This document shows positions 1 through 10,948 of a stretch of DNA of 40,300 nt, in pieces. The translations under genes were made by a program, and so were the position numbers. Position 1 is the first letter of the stretch. Each line of letters starts with the position of its first letter. Source of the stretch: Thiobacillaceae bacterium (GTDB taxonomy: Bacteria; Pseudomonadota; Gammaproteobacteria; Burkholderiales; Thiobacillaceae); assembly GCA_025054655.1 (NCBI GenBank), contig JANWZL010000076.1, forward strand, positions 1 to 40,300. Reading direction: 5' to 3'. The notes under the pieces were generated by a model. That model had not been told where the DNA came from. It saw nothing but the letters and a program-made list of their open reading frames with translations, and made no database searches.

Positions 1-114
1 GCCGGCAGAAGACCGCTGTAGGCGCGCTGCGGATTGCGGCCGAGCGCCCATGATGTTGACGGCTGCGCACTGTGGGTGTCCCTGCGCGCGCCTACTCACC
101 CTGCCCCCTATCCC

Positions 115-1518
115 ATGTTACCGACCATCGTCCTTGTCGGACGGCCCAATGTGGGCAAGTCCACCCTGTTCAACCGTCTGACGCGCACGCGCGATGCGCT
201 GGTGCACGACCAGCCGGGGCTGACACGCGACCGCCATTACGGGCGTGGGCGCATGGGGGAGAAACCTTATCTGGTGGTGGACACCGGCGGCTTTGAGCCG
301 GTGGCCGACAGCGGCATCCTCGCCGAGATGGCCCGCCAGACCTTGCAGGCCATCGATGAGGCCGACGCCGTGGTGTTCCTGGTCGATGGGCGGGTGGGGC
401 TTACCCCGCAGGACAAGCTGATCGCCGATCGCTTGCGCCGCTGCACTTGTCCTGTCTATGTCGCGGTGAACAAGACCGAGGGCATGCCGCCGGCCACCGC
501 GGTGGCCGAGTTCCACGCCCTGGGGCTGGGCGAGCCGCACGCCATCTCCGGCGCGCATGGCGATGGGGTGCGCGAGCTGATCGATCTCATCCTGCAGGGG
601 CTGCCCGCGGTCGAGGAGCCCGAGCCGGTGGCTGCAGCGCAGCCGCGCATCGCCGTGGTCGGCCGGCCCAACGTGGGCAAGTCCACCCTGGTCAACAGCC
701 TGGTGGGCGAGGAGCGCGTGATCGCCTTCGACCAGCCGGGCACCACGCGCGATGCCATCGAGGTGCCGTTCGAGCGCGAGGGCCGCCGCTACACCCTCAT
801 CGACACCGCCGGCGTGCGCCGCAAAGGGAGGGTGAACGAGACGGTGGAGAAGTTTTCGGTGATCAAGACCCTACAGGCCATCGAGCAGGCCAACGTGGCC
901 ATTCTCATGCTGGATGCGCGCCAGGATATCGCCGAGCAGGACGCGCACCTGGCCGGCTTCATCCTCGAGGCGGGGCGGGCGGTGGTGGTGGCGGTCAACA
1001 AATGGGACGGACTGGACGCCTACCAGCGCGAGCAGGTGAAGAAGGCGCTCGCCCGCCGGCTGGGTTTCCTCTCCTTCGCCCGCGTGCACTACATCTCGGC
1101 CCTCAACGGCAGCGGTCTGGGCGAGCTGATGCGTTCGGTGGACGCGGCCTATGCCGCGGCCATGGCCAAGTTGCCCACGCCCAAGCTGACCAAGGTGTTG
1201 CAGGAGGCGGTGGCCCACCACGCGCCGCCGCGTGCGGGCCTGTTCCGCCCCAAGCCGAAATATGCCCACCAGGGGGGGCAGAACCCGCCTGTCATCGTCA
1301 TCCACGGCACCCACCTGGAAGGCATCGGCGCCGACTACCGGCGCTATCTGGAAAACGCCTTCCGCACCGCCTTCAGATTGGAAGGCACGCCGCTCAGACT
1401 GGAGCTGAAGGCCAACGTCAACCCCTACGAGGGGCGCAAGCCCAAGCCGCTCAGCGAGCGCCAGCTCAAGCGGGCGCAGCGGCAGCGCCGCCGGCGGCGC
1501 AAGTTGTTCGCCGATTGA
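115..1518 (+). CDS. der: Ribosome-associated GTPase Der (EngA)
   Basis: Essential double GTPase that binds the 50S subunit and acts late in large-subunit assembly in the cytoplasm. Two G domains in tandem are visible, each opening with [10 protein letters not shown] (residues about 9-18 and 183-192). Switch motifs are DTGG in G1 and DTAG in G2, and an NKWD base-specificity motif lies in G2. A KH-like C-terminal domain follows, ending in a very basic tail (RRRRRRK). The 467 aa length is normal. The ORF track starts at an in-frame TTG at 34, but the ATG at 115 gives the family N-terminus [12 protein letters not shown] and is preferred. The usual upstream partner bamB is not visible in the first 114 bases. 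It converges with the phosphatase gene. Family assignment is secure. Confidence 0.96.
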   Translation: MLPTIVLVGRPNVGKSTLFNRLTRTRDALVHDQPGLTRDRHYGRGRMGEKPYLVVDTGGFEPVADSGILAEMARQTLQAIDEADAVVFLVDGRVGLTPQDKLIADRLRRCTCPVYVAVNKTEGMPPATAVAEFHALGLGEPHAISGAHGDGVRELIDLILQGLPAVEEPEPVAAAQPRIAVVGRPNVGKSTLVNSLVGEERVIAFDQPGTTRDAIEVPFEREGRRYTLIDTAGVRRKGRVNETVEKFSVIKTLQAIEQANVAILMLDARQDIAEQDAHLAGFILEAGRAVVVAVNKWDGLDAYQREQVKKALARRLGFLSFARVHYISALNGSGLGELMRSVDAAYAAAMAKLPTPKLTKVLQEAVAHHAPPRAGLFRPKPKYAHQGGQNPPVIVIHGTHLEGIGADYRRYLENAFRTAFRLEGTPLRLELKANVNPYEGRKPKPLSERQLKRAQRQRRRRRKLFAD

Positions 1519-1665
1519 CGCGCACGCCGCCGCACAGACGGCCCTGCAGCCTGTGGCCTGTATGGTGCGTGGCGGGATGCCGGTCTTTTCGCTTCACCCG
1601 CCAGCCCCCCACTGCACTCCACCCGAGGAATGCCCGCCGCGCAAGCCGCTCATGCCGCGGGCTGG

Positions 1666-3135
1666 CTAGTCCGCAAGGACTGAGCGCCTTAGCTCAGACG
1701 CGCGCAGGCTGCGCTCCCACAGCGTGCGCCCATCGGCGTCGTGGCTGCGCAGGACCAGCATGCGCTCCTCGGCCGAGCCGGTGACCTCGATGCTGCAGAA
1801 GTTGCGCTGGGTGACCAGCGTGCCCGGCACCCGCAGCGGGTTGTCGGCTTCCGCCCCGCGCGGGTTGTGCGGCCGCGCTGTGAGCGGCGAGCAGGTCAGT
1901 TCGTACAGGGGATAGAAATCCCTCACCTCGCGCCGCAGCAGTTCGGTGTGGTGGCGGTCGCCCGAGAGGAAGACGACGCCGGGGATGTTCTGGCGCTTGA
2001 GCCAAGCAAGGAAGGCCTCGCGCTCGGCGCTGAAGTTGTGCCAGCCCTCGAACGGATGGCCGTCGTTGAGGAACTGGCTGCCGCCGACGATGAACTTGAA
2101 GGTGGCGCGCGACTGGATGAGGGCCTGTTTGAGCCAGTCGAGCTGCTCAGGGCCGAACATCACCTTGTGCTCCGTCAGCGCAAGCTGCGGGCTGCTCAGA
2201 AAACGCCGGCCGAGCAGGCGCGTGAGCGGGTTCTGGCTCAGGGCCCAGTCGCGCGCCTCGCGCATGAGGTCGATCTCCTCCTTCGCCAGCTGGGTCTTGT
2301 CGGCGCTGCGATAGAAGCGGTTGTCGAGCAGGAAGAAGTCGGCGTCGTGGAAGGAGAAGGCGGTGTAGATGCCGGGCAGCTCGCGCAGCCCGTAGCTCGG
2401 GTTGGCCCAGTAGCGCTGGAACAGGCGCAGGCTCTCGTCCTTGAAGACGAAGCTGCGGTTGGCGTCGTTGGGGCCGTAGTCGTGGTCGTCCCAGACGGCA
2501 TAGTGCGGCATGGCGGCGAGCAGCGGCTGCAGCTCGGGCAGCGAGCGGCTGTGCCGGTAGCGGGCGTTCATGCCCCAGGGCGAGGCGTAGTCGGCCGCGC
2601 GCAGATAGACGTTGTCGCCCAGCCACAGCATCAGGCCGGGGCGCGCAGCCTCGGCGGCATGACGGGCGATGCTTTGGAAGATGTGGTAGCCGCCGCCGCG
2701 GGGCGGGCCGGGCGGATCGAAGGGCGGGTCGTTCACATAGGCGCAGGAGCCGAGATAGAGGGTGAAATCGGCTGCCGAGGGTGAGGCCGGCGGTGTGCTG
2801 AAGGCGTAAGGGCCGCGCACCGACGGCGACTGGCCGTCCAGTCGCAGCCGGTAGCCATAGTGCGTGCCGGGGGCGAGGTCGGTGAGGGTGATGCGCGCCG
2901 TGTGGTCGCTGGCCGCCTCCAGCCGTACCCTGGGGCTCACACGCCGCTGCTGCGGGTTGGCGCTGGGCCAGTACTCGATCTCGACCTCGGCCGACGCCTC
3001 GGCCTGCAGCCAGATGTCGGCCGTGCGTGCGGTCAGGTGCCCCAGCATGGGCCCGGCGGTGAGCCGTTCCGCCCGGGCCGGAACGGCCGACAGGCCCAGG
3101 AGCAGAGCGAAGAGGACGAGTTGGCGGCGCATCAC
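1666..3135 (-). CDS. PhoD-type alkaline phosphatase (metallophosphatase), exported
   Basis: Predicted exported phosphodiesterase/phosphomonoesterase of the PhoD family, 489 aa. The N-terminus MMRRQLVLFALLLGL...ARA is a signal peptide. It has an arginine pair but no full twin-arginine consensus, so Sec or Tat export is open. A PhoD N-terminal fibronectin-like domain covers about residues 25-115. The metallophosphatase core follows, with LGSCAY, LWLGDNVY, VWDDHDYGPND and FLSGDRHH as the metal-ligand blocks. Members typically release phosphate from organic esters outside the cytoplasm. The gene stands alone, convergent with der and divergent from the unknown gene at 3241. No Pho box was identified. 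Substrate cannot be told from sequence. Confidence 0.88.
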   Translation of the reverse strand: MMRRQLVLFALLLGLSAVPARAERLTAGPMLGHLTARTADIWLQAEASAEVEIEYWPSANPQQRRVSPRVRLEAASDHTARITLTDLAPGTHYGYRLRLDGQSPSVRGPYAFSTPPASPSAADFTLYLGSCAYVNDPPFDPPGPPRGGGYHIFQSIARHAAEAARPGLMLWLGDNVYLRAADYASPWGMNARYRHSRSLPELQPLLAAMPHYAVWDDHDYGPNDANRSFVFKDESLRLFQRYWANPSYGLRELPGIYTAFSFHDADFFLLDNRFYRSADKTQLAKEEIDLMREARDWALSQNPLTRLLGRRFLSSPQLALTEHKVMFGPEQLDWLKQALIQSRATFKFIVGGSQFLNDGHPFEGWHNFSAEREAFLAWLKRQNIPGVVFLSGDRHHTELLRREVRDFYPLYELTCSPLTARPHNPRGAEADNPLRVPGTLVTQRNFCSIEVTGSAEERMLVLRSHDADGRTLWERSLRASELRRSVLAD

Positions 3136-3240
3136 GGGTCACGCTTCGCGTACAGGCAATGATGCGCCCCGTGCAGGCGCGTGTCGATCAAACGGGCGAA
3201 TACAGGCATACACAAAGCTTTTTGCCGCACGCGGGCTTTC

Positions 3241-4443
3241 ATGCTGCAATCTCCCTCATCGACCGCCTCCTCCAATGATATGCAGATCGGCCCGCGCGAG
3301 ATCACCACCCCCTATCGCCCCATCCCGCTGGAAGTGCCCGAGGGCATGAAGCCCAACGAGTTCTTCAACAGCACCGAGAACCTGAACGACCTGGAGCACA
3401 ACAACGGCCTGCTGCGCAACCCCGAGGGCCTGCTGCTCTATCGCAAGGCGCTGGGGCACAGCAATCTGTTCGACTGCTCCATCATCTACAACACCTCGCG
3501 CACGATCCTCGACCCGCTGGGCCGGCCCGTGCGCCGCACCCAGGTGCCGGAAGCGGTGAAGAACGTCTGGAACCGCATGAACCAGATCATCTTCGCCTAC
3601 ATGCTGGAGACCTTTCCCGACCCCGACCGACACCTCGTGCTGGCCGGCGAGGCGAGCCTGGATGCCACCTGGCCGCTGAGTGCGCCCGGGGTGCCCTCCA
3701 TCCGCATGATCCACAACCACTTCATCGTCTTCGACAAAAGGGAGCTGGCGCAGGCCCCGCTCGCCGACCCCGACAACCCCAACCTCACCGACGGCGGCCA
3801 GCATTCCCTGTTCCAGGCCCACATGCGCGAGGTCTATCGCCGCTTCTTCGACGGGCTGGAACTCAAGATCCTGCGCCCCTGCGAGGCCGGCGCCTGCCGT
3901 ATCGGGCTTACGGGCTACCCGCAAGGGCTGCCCAGCTGGGAGGTGCAGGGGGGGGCCGAGGCGCTCAAGGAGGTCCGTTTCTGGCGCGAATACGACATGA
4001 TCCTCATGGGCTTCCTCGACTTCTACCGCACCTTCTTCGGCCAGGTCTCCACCCGCAACTCGCCCATGCCCAAGGACGTCTACTTCCCGCATCTGGTCGA
4101 AGAGCGGCTGTTGTTCGACAACGATTTCCTCAAGACCGCCAAGATGGTGCGCGACCGCTGCCTGCACGACGCCCGTTACGCGCACGCCATCCGCTGGCAG
4201 CCGGCCTTCAAGCAGCTCGTCTATCGCAACGACCGTGGGCAGCTGATCGTCACCATCAGCCAGAATTCCATCGGCAACGCCATCACCGAACTGCTGGGGG
4301 TGGTGGTGCGCCGCGTGCCGGACGCGGAAGGCTATGCCCGCGCCGAGCCGGCGCTGCTGGAGCACCTGTTCGCGGTGCGCCGACGCCTGGTCGAGGCCGA
4401 CTGCGGCGAGGCCATGGCCACGCCGCAGTGGGGCACCGACTGA
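3241..4443 (+). CDS. Conserved protein of unknown function
   Basis: I do not recognise this family. The protein is about 400 aa, has no signal peptide or membrane segment, and is rich in aromatic and acidic residues, so it is probably a cytoplasmic soluble protein. A block IRMIHNHFIVFD near the middle faintly recalls the histidine motifs of the HIT/GalT nucleotidyltransferase superfamily. That resemblance is weak and should not be used as a name. Later blocks (FWREYDMILMGFLDFYRTFFG, residues about 245-265) look helical. The start is uncertain: GTG 3181, ATG 3241 and ATG 3280 are all in frame and none has a good Shine-Dalgarno; conserved-looking sequence begins after 3280. It sits upstream of hfq, where miaA is found in many relatives, with 109 bases between. 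Confidence 0.7.
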   Translation: MLQSPSSTASSNDMQIGPREITTPYRPIPLEVPEGMKPNEFFNSTENLNDLEHNNGLLRNPEGLLLYRKALGHSNLFDCSIIYNTSRTILDPLGRPVRRTQVPEAVKNVWNRMNQIIFAYMLETFPDPDRHLVLAGEASLDATWPLSAPGVPSIRMIHNHFIVFDKRELAQAPLADPDNPNLTDGGQHSLFQAHMREVYRRFFDGLELKILRPCEAGACRIGLTGYPQGLPSWEVQGGAEALKEVRFWREYDMILMGFLDFYRTFFGQVSTRNSPMPKDVYFPHLVEERLLFDNDFLKTAKMVRDRCLHDARYAHAIRWQPAFKQLVYRNDRGQLIVTISQNSIGNAITELLGVVVRRVPDAEGYARAEPALLEHLFAVRRRLVEADCGEAMATPQWGTD

Positions 4444-4484
4444 CCCCACGGGCGGGAACATAGGGGCCGTCGCCGTGTTCAAAT

Positions 4485-4527
4485 GGGGTGTGCCGTTGCA
4501 AATGCGGTAACATACACCCCTTGTATG
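4485..4527. other. Overlapping inverted repeats upstream of hfq
   Basis: Two inverted repeats share sequence just before hfq. GGGGTGT (4485-4491) is matched by ACACCCC (4514-4520). CATACA (4511-4516) is matched by TGTATG (4522-4527) with a 5-base loop. The two hairpins use the same ACACCCC bases and so could not form together. This may be an operator or a 5' UTR switch for hfq; hfq is autoregulated post-transcriptionally in enterics. No convincing sigma-70 promoter was placed here. Confidence 0.35.
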
Positions 4528-4552
4528 ACCGATACGTTGAAATGGTGAAACG

Positions 4553-4795
4553 ATGAGCAAAGGGCAACAATTACAAGACCCGTTCCTGAATGCGCTCAGG
4601 CAGGAGCAGATCCCGGTCGCCGTCTATCTGGTCAACGGCATCAAGCTGCAGGGCCATATCGACAACTTCGACCAATACGTGGTCCTGCTCAAGAACGCCG
4701 TCACCCAGATGATCTACAAGCACGCCATCTCGACGGTGGTGCCTTCGCGGCCGGTGCAGTACCGTGCGCAGGAGGATACGCCTGCCGCGGATTGA
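4553..4795 (+). CDS. hfq: RNA chaperone Hfq
   Basis: Hexameric Sm-fold RNA chaperone that pairs small RNAs with target mRNAs in the cytoplasm. The 80 aa protein has the Sm1 motif with the Hfq hallmark QDPFLN near the N-terminus (proximal-face U-binding residues), [13 protein letters not shown], and the Sm2 motif [12 protein letters not shown]. The C-terminal tail is short, about 12 residues after the Sm core. It is followed by hflX after about 100 bases, as in most gamma- and betaproteobacteria. An 8-bp stem, TGCGCCCG (4801-4808) with CGGGCGCA (4828-4835), lies just after the stop and lacks a T-tract, so it may separate hfq from hflX by RNA processing or pausing. Confidence 0.97.
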   Translation: MSKGQQLQDPFLNALRQEQIPVAVYLVNGIKLQGHIDNFDQYVVLLKNAVTQMIYKHAISTVVPSRPVQYRAQEDTPAAD

Positions 4796-4897
4796 CGGCG
4801 TGCGCCCGCATGTGCGCGCGCCGGCCACGGGCGCAAGGGTGCGGGGCAGCGCGGCCGATCGCCCGTGCATCACGCCTGAGCGGACAGCCCCACACCG

Positions 4898-6055
4898 ATG
4901 ACCGAAGCTGAGCGGGCCGTCTTGGTCGGCATCGATGTGGGTGCGCCCGATCATCGCGCGAGCCTGGAAGAGCTCGCCGCCCTGGCGCACAGCGCCGGCC
5001 TTGCGGTGGTGCGCGTCGTCGAGGGCCGCCGGCAGCGGCCGGATGCCGCCACCTTTGCCGGCGCGGGCAAGGTCGCCGAGATCGCCGCCGCGGTACGCGA
5101 CGAGGCCGCCCGGGTGGTGGTGTTCGACAATGAACTGTCCCCCGTGCAGGAGCGCAACCTGGAACGCGCCCTGCAAGCACACGGGGCCGACTGCCGGGTG
5201 CTGGACCGCACGGCGCTGATCCTGGACATCTTCGCCCAGCGGGCGCGCAGCGACGCCGGCAAGCTGCAGGTGGAGCTGGCACGGCTCAAACACTACGCCA
5301 CCCGGCTCGTGCGTGGCTGGACCCACTTGGAGCGCCAGCGCGGCGGCATCGGTCTGCGCGGCGGCCCCGGCGAGACCCAGCTGGAGATCGACCGGCGCCT
5401 GATCGCCGGCAAGATCAAGACCATCGAGGGCCGGCTGGCCAGGCTCGAACAGGCCCGCGCCATCCAGCGCCGCGCGCGCAACCGCGGTGGGGTGTTCGCC
5501 GTGTCGCTGGTGGGCTACACCAACGCCGGCAAGTCCACCCTGTTCAACCGGCTCACCCGCTCGGGGGTGTATGCCGCCGACCAGCTCTTCGCCACCCTGG
5601 ACACCGTCAGCCGCCGGCTGTGGCTGCCCGAGGCCGGCCCGGTGGTGCTGTCCGACACCGTCGGCTTCATCGAGCGGCTGCCGCACAGCCTGGTGGCGGC
5701 CTTCCACGCCACCCTGGAAGAGGCGGTCGAGGCCGACCTGCTGCTGCACGTGGTGGACGCCGCCCACCCCGAGCGCGAGCGCCAGATCCAGGCAGTCGAG
5801 CGCGTGCTGGCGGAGATCGGGGCGGCAGAGGTGCCGCAGATCAGGGTGATGAATAAGATCGATCTGACGGGGGCGGCGCCCCATGTGACGCGGGACGAGT
5901 GTGGTAACATCGTCGCGGTCCATTTGAGCGCACACACCGGCGCGGGCCTGGACCTGCTCAAACGGGCCCTCGGCGAACGGGCGGCGGCCCATGGCCGGCC
6001 GCGGCGACAAGAAAGGCTCGCAACAGCGGAAGTCACAGCAGATGGCTTGGAATGA
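4898..6055 (+). CDS. hflX: Ribosome-splitting GTPase HflX
   Basis: GTPase of the HflX family that binds the 50S subunit and splits stalled or hibernating 70S ribosomes. The N-terminal HflX domain (residues about 10-200) contains the glycine-rich segment RGGIGLRGGPGETQLE. The G domain follows with GYTNAGKSTLFN (about 205-216), DTVGFI (about 253) and NKID (about 318). The 385 aa length is slightly short, with little C-terminal extension. The last 14 bases overlap the preferred start of hflK, suggesting translational coupling. It lies in the hfq-hflX-hflKC string. Confidence 0.95.
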   Translation: MTEAERAVLVGIDVGAPDHRASLEELAALAHSAGLAVVRVVEGRRQRPDAATFAGAGKVAEIAAAVRDEAARVVVFDNELSPVQERNLERALQAHGADCRVLDRTALILDIFAQRARSDAGKLQVELARLKHYATRLVRGWTHLERQRGGIGLRGGPGETQLEIDRRLIAGKIKTIEGRLARLEQARAIQRRARNRGGVFAVSLVGYTNAGKSTLFNRLTRSGVYAADQLFATLDTVSRRLWLPEAGPVVLSDTVGFIERLPHSLVAAFHATLEEAVEADLLLHVVDAAHPERERQIQAVERVLAEIGAAEVPQIRVMNKIDLTGAAPHVTRDECGNIVAVHLSAHTGAGLDLLKRALGERAAAHGRPRRQERLATAEVTADGLE

Positions 6056-7226
6056 TCCCCAGTGGGGCAACCGCAACGACGCGGGGCCGCCCGACCTGGA
6101 CGAATTGTGGCGCCGGTTCAACCAGCGCCTGGGCGGCATGTTCGGACGCCGCGGCGGGGGTGGTGCGCAGGGGCCGGGCGAGGGCGAGGGGTTCAGGCTG
6201 CCCGGCGGTGCGGGGCTCATCGCCGCCATCGTGGCGGCCGTCTGGCTCGCCAGCGGTTTCTACATCGTCGAGGCCGGCGAGCGTGGCGTGGTGCTGCGCT
6301 TCGGCAAATACGTGGAGACCACGCTGCCCGGTCTGCGCTGGCACCTGCCCTATCCGTTCGAGTCGGTCGAGGTGGTCAACGTCGATCAGGTGCGCACGGT
6401 GGAGGTGGGCTACCGCAAGGACGTCAAGTCCAAGGTCCTGTCGGAGTCGCTCATGCTCACCGACGACGAGAACATCATCGACCTGCAGCTGTCGGTGCAA
6501 TACCTGATCAAGGACCCGGAGGACTATCTGTTCATGAACCGCGACCCCGACGAGGCGGCGATGCAGGTCGCGGAGACGGCCATCCGCGAGGTGGTGGGCA
6601 AGAGCAAGATGGACTTCGTGCTCTACGAAGGGCGCGCCGAGATCGCCGACCGGGTGACCAAGCTCATGCAGCAGATCCACGACCGCTACCGCACCGGCAT
6701 CCTGATCAGCAAGGTCAACCTGCAGAACGCCCAGCCGCCCGAGCAGGTGCAGGCGGCCTTCGACGACGCGGTCAAGGCCGGGCAGGACCGCGAGCGGCTG
6801 AAGAACGAGGGCCAGGCCTACGCCAACGACGTCATCCCCAAGGCGCGCGGGGTGGCGGCGCGGCTGATCGAGGAGGCCGAGGGCTACAAGCAGCGCGTGA
6901 TCGCCAACGCCGAGGGCGAGGCCGACCGCTTCAAGAAGATCCTGGTCGAATACGGCAAGGCGCCCCAGGTCACGCGCGAGCGCCTCTATCAGGAGGCCAT
7001 GCAGCAGATCCTCGCCAGCACCACCAAGGTGCTCGTCGACGCCAAGGGCGGCGGCAACCTGCTGCTGCTGCCCTTGGACAAGCTCATGCAGATGGCCGGT
7101 GCGCCAGCGGCGCCGGCGCTGGCCGAGGCCGCGCAACCGCCGGCGGACGCCGCGAGCAACCGCAGCGAGGGCCTGTTCCGCTCGCGCGACGCCTTCCGTA
7201 GCCGTGAGCGGGAGGAGCGGCCATGA
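6042..7226 (+). CDS. hflK: FtsH protease modulator HflK
   Basis: SPFH/prohibitin-family inner membrane protein that assembles with HflC into a large periplasmic cage around FtsH and limits its proteolysis. The N-terminus is MAWNDPQWG followed by a Gly/Arg-rich stretch. One membrane segment (about residues 57-77, AAIVAAVWLASGFYIV) precedes the SPFH domain (EAGERGVVLRFGKY onward), and a long charged helical region follows. The ORF track starts at an ATG at 5991, but the ATG at 6042 gives the family N-terminus and only a 14-base overlap with hflX. The 394 aa length is usual. Its stop overlaps the hflC start as ATGA. Confidence 0.95.
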   Translation: MAWNDPQWGNRNDAGPPDLDELWRRFNQRLGGMFGRRGGGGAQGPGEGEGFRLPGGAGLIAAIVAAVWLASGFYIVEAGERGVVLRFGKYVETTLPGLRWHLPYPFESVEVVNVDQVRTVEVGYRKDVKSKVLSESLMLTDDENIIDLQLSVQYLIKDPEDYLFMNRDPDEAAMQVAETAIREVVGKSKMDFVLYEGRAEIADRVTKLMQQIHDRYRTGILISKVNLQNAQPPEQVQAAFDDAVKAGQDRERLKNEGQAYANDVIPKARGVAARLIEEAEGYKQRVIANAEGEADRFKKILVEYGKAPQVTRERLYQEAMQQILASTTKVLVDAKGGGNLLLLPLDKLMQMAGAPAAPALAEAAQPPADAASNRSEGLFRSRDAFRSREREERP

Positions 7227-8098
7227 GGAACATCGGCAACTGGGTGGTCGGCGCCCTCGTCCTGCTGATCCTGGCGTCATTGTCGCTGTACACGGTGGAT
7301 CAGCGCCAGGCCGCGCTGGTGTTCCAGCTCGGCGAGATCGTGGCCGTGCGCAAGGAACCCGGCCTGTACGTCAAGGTGCCGCTGCTGCAGACGGTGCGCT
7401 ATTTCGACACGCGCATCCTCACCCTCGACGCCTCCACCCCCGAGCGCTTCATCACCTCGGAGAAGAAGAACGTCCTGGTGGACTATTTCGTCAAGTGGCG
7501 CATCGTCGACGTGCAGAAGTTCTACGTCAGCTTCAAGGGCGACGAGGGCCGCGCCATGAACCGCCTCGCCCAGACCATCAACGACGGCATGCGGGCCGAG
7601 TTCGGCAAGCGCACCGTACACGACGTGGTCTCCGGCGAGCGCGATGAGGTCATGGAGGTCCTGCGCAAGAACGCGGACGTCGACGCGCGCCGCTTCGGCG
7701 TGCAGGTGACCGACGTGCGCATCAAGCGCGTGGACCTGCCGACCGAGGTGAGCGAGGCGGTCTACCGCCGCATGGAGGCCGAGCGCAAGCGGGTGGCCAA
7801 CGAGCTGCGCGCCACCGGCGCGGCCGAAGCCGAGAAGATCCGCGCCGATGCCGACCGTCAGCGCGAGGTGATCATCGCCGAGGCCTATCGCGAGGCCCAG
7901 CGCATCAAGGGCGAGGGCGATGCGCGCGCGGCGGCCATCTACGCCGAGGCGTTCGGCCGCAACCCGGAGTTCTACGCCTTCTGGCGCAGCATGGAGTCTT
8001 ATCGCACCAGCTTCCGCAACAAGAACGACGTGCTGGTGCTGCAGCCGAACTCCGAGTTCTTCCGCTACCTGCGCTCGCCGCGCGGCAGCGGCAAATGA
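7223..8098 (+). CDS. hflC: FtsH protease modulator HflC
   Basis: SPFH-family partner of HflK, anchored by one N-terminal membrane segment (about residues 7-26) with the bulk in the periplasm. Typical blocks are VDQRQAALVFQLGEI, the SPFH core through YFVKWRI, and the helical region RVANELRATGAAEAEKIRADADRQ. The C-terminal segment AFWRSMESYR followed by SEFFRYL is characteristic of HflC. The 291 aa length is normal. Start ATG overlaps the hflK stop by 4 bases, so the two subunits are probably co-translated. Confidence 0.96.
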   Translation: MRNIGNWVVGALVLLILASLSLYTVDQRQAALVFQLGEIVAVRKEPGLYVKVPLLQTVRYFDTRILTLDASTPERFITSEKKNVLVDYFVKWRIVDVQKFYVSFKGDEGRAMNRLAQTINDGMRAEFGKRTVHDVVSGERDEVMEVLRKNADVDARRFGVQVTDVRIKRVDLPTEVSEAVYRRMEAERKRVANELRATGAAEAEKIRADADRQREVIIAEAYREAQRIKGEGDARAAAIYAEAFGRNPEFYAFWRSMESYRTSFRNKNDVLVLQPNSEFFRYLRSPRGSGK

Positions 8099-8116
8099 TG
8101 CCTGTGGCCCGTCGTC

Positions 8117-8304
8117 GTGGGACTGGGTGAGATCATCCTGCCGGCGCTGGCGTTGATGCTCATCATCGAGGGCATCCTCCCGTTCGCCTCGCCCGCAACC
8201 TGGCGTGAGGCCTTCAGCCGCATGATCCGGCTGCGGGACGGCCAGATCCGCTTCATGGGCCTCGCCTCCATGCTGGCTGGCCTACTGCTGCTGTGGCTCG
8301 CGCG

Positions 8305-8308
<4 letters not shown>
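8117..8308 (+). CDS. DUF2065 family small membrane protein
   Basis: A 63 aa protein with two hydrophobic segments (about residues 4-22 and 45-61) separated by the block SPATWREAFSRMIRLRDGQIRFMG, which is typical of DUF2065 (YjeT). Its function is not established. The start is a GTG at 8117, 18 bases after hflC. It sits between hflC and hisZ, its usual place in this string. Its stop overlaps the hisZ start as ATGA. Confidence 0.88.
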
Positions 8309-10778
<2,470 letters not shown>

Positions 10779-10796
10779 GCCGGCCCAGCGGGCAGG

Positions 10797-10822
10797 GGTC
10801 GCGGCTTACGCCGCTCCTACAG
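10797..10822. repeat. REP-like palindrome (GTAGGAGCGGC family)
   Basis: On the minus strand the element reads GTAGGAGCGGC-GTAA-GCCGCGACC. It forms a hairpin with stem GCGGC (10801-10805) and GCCGC (10810-10814). This matches a short interspersed palindrome common between genes in Pseudomonas, Xanthomonas and related gammaproteobacteria. It lies between the convergent purA and glgA genes, a typical position, and may help end transcription. Family membership is from memory. Confidence 0.6.
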
Positions 10823-10948
10823 GTTCGTCGTACAGCCCGGCCGCAGGCAGGACAGTGGCACCGGCGGTCTGCTGCGCGCTACCACGCTCTGCGCTCAGCC
10901 CCTGATCGAGGGCAGCGCATGCGGGACAGCACGGTGGTGGCTACCCGC

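Noticed and set aside
1-114. Short open frames and a TTGACG at 56-61 before der
   Set aside because: No frame resembles the end of bamB or another gene, and no -10 stands at a suitable distance from TTGACG.
1668-1696. Small hairpins AGTCC-GCAA-GGACT and CTGAGC-N6-GCTCAG near the phosphatase stop
   Set aside because: Stems are short, partly coding, and no T-tract follows on either strand.
447-1784. 445-codon plus-strand frame overlapping der
   Set aside because: Arg/Gly/Ala/Pro-rich shadow frame within der; no family motifs.
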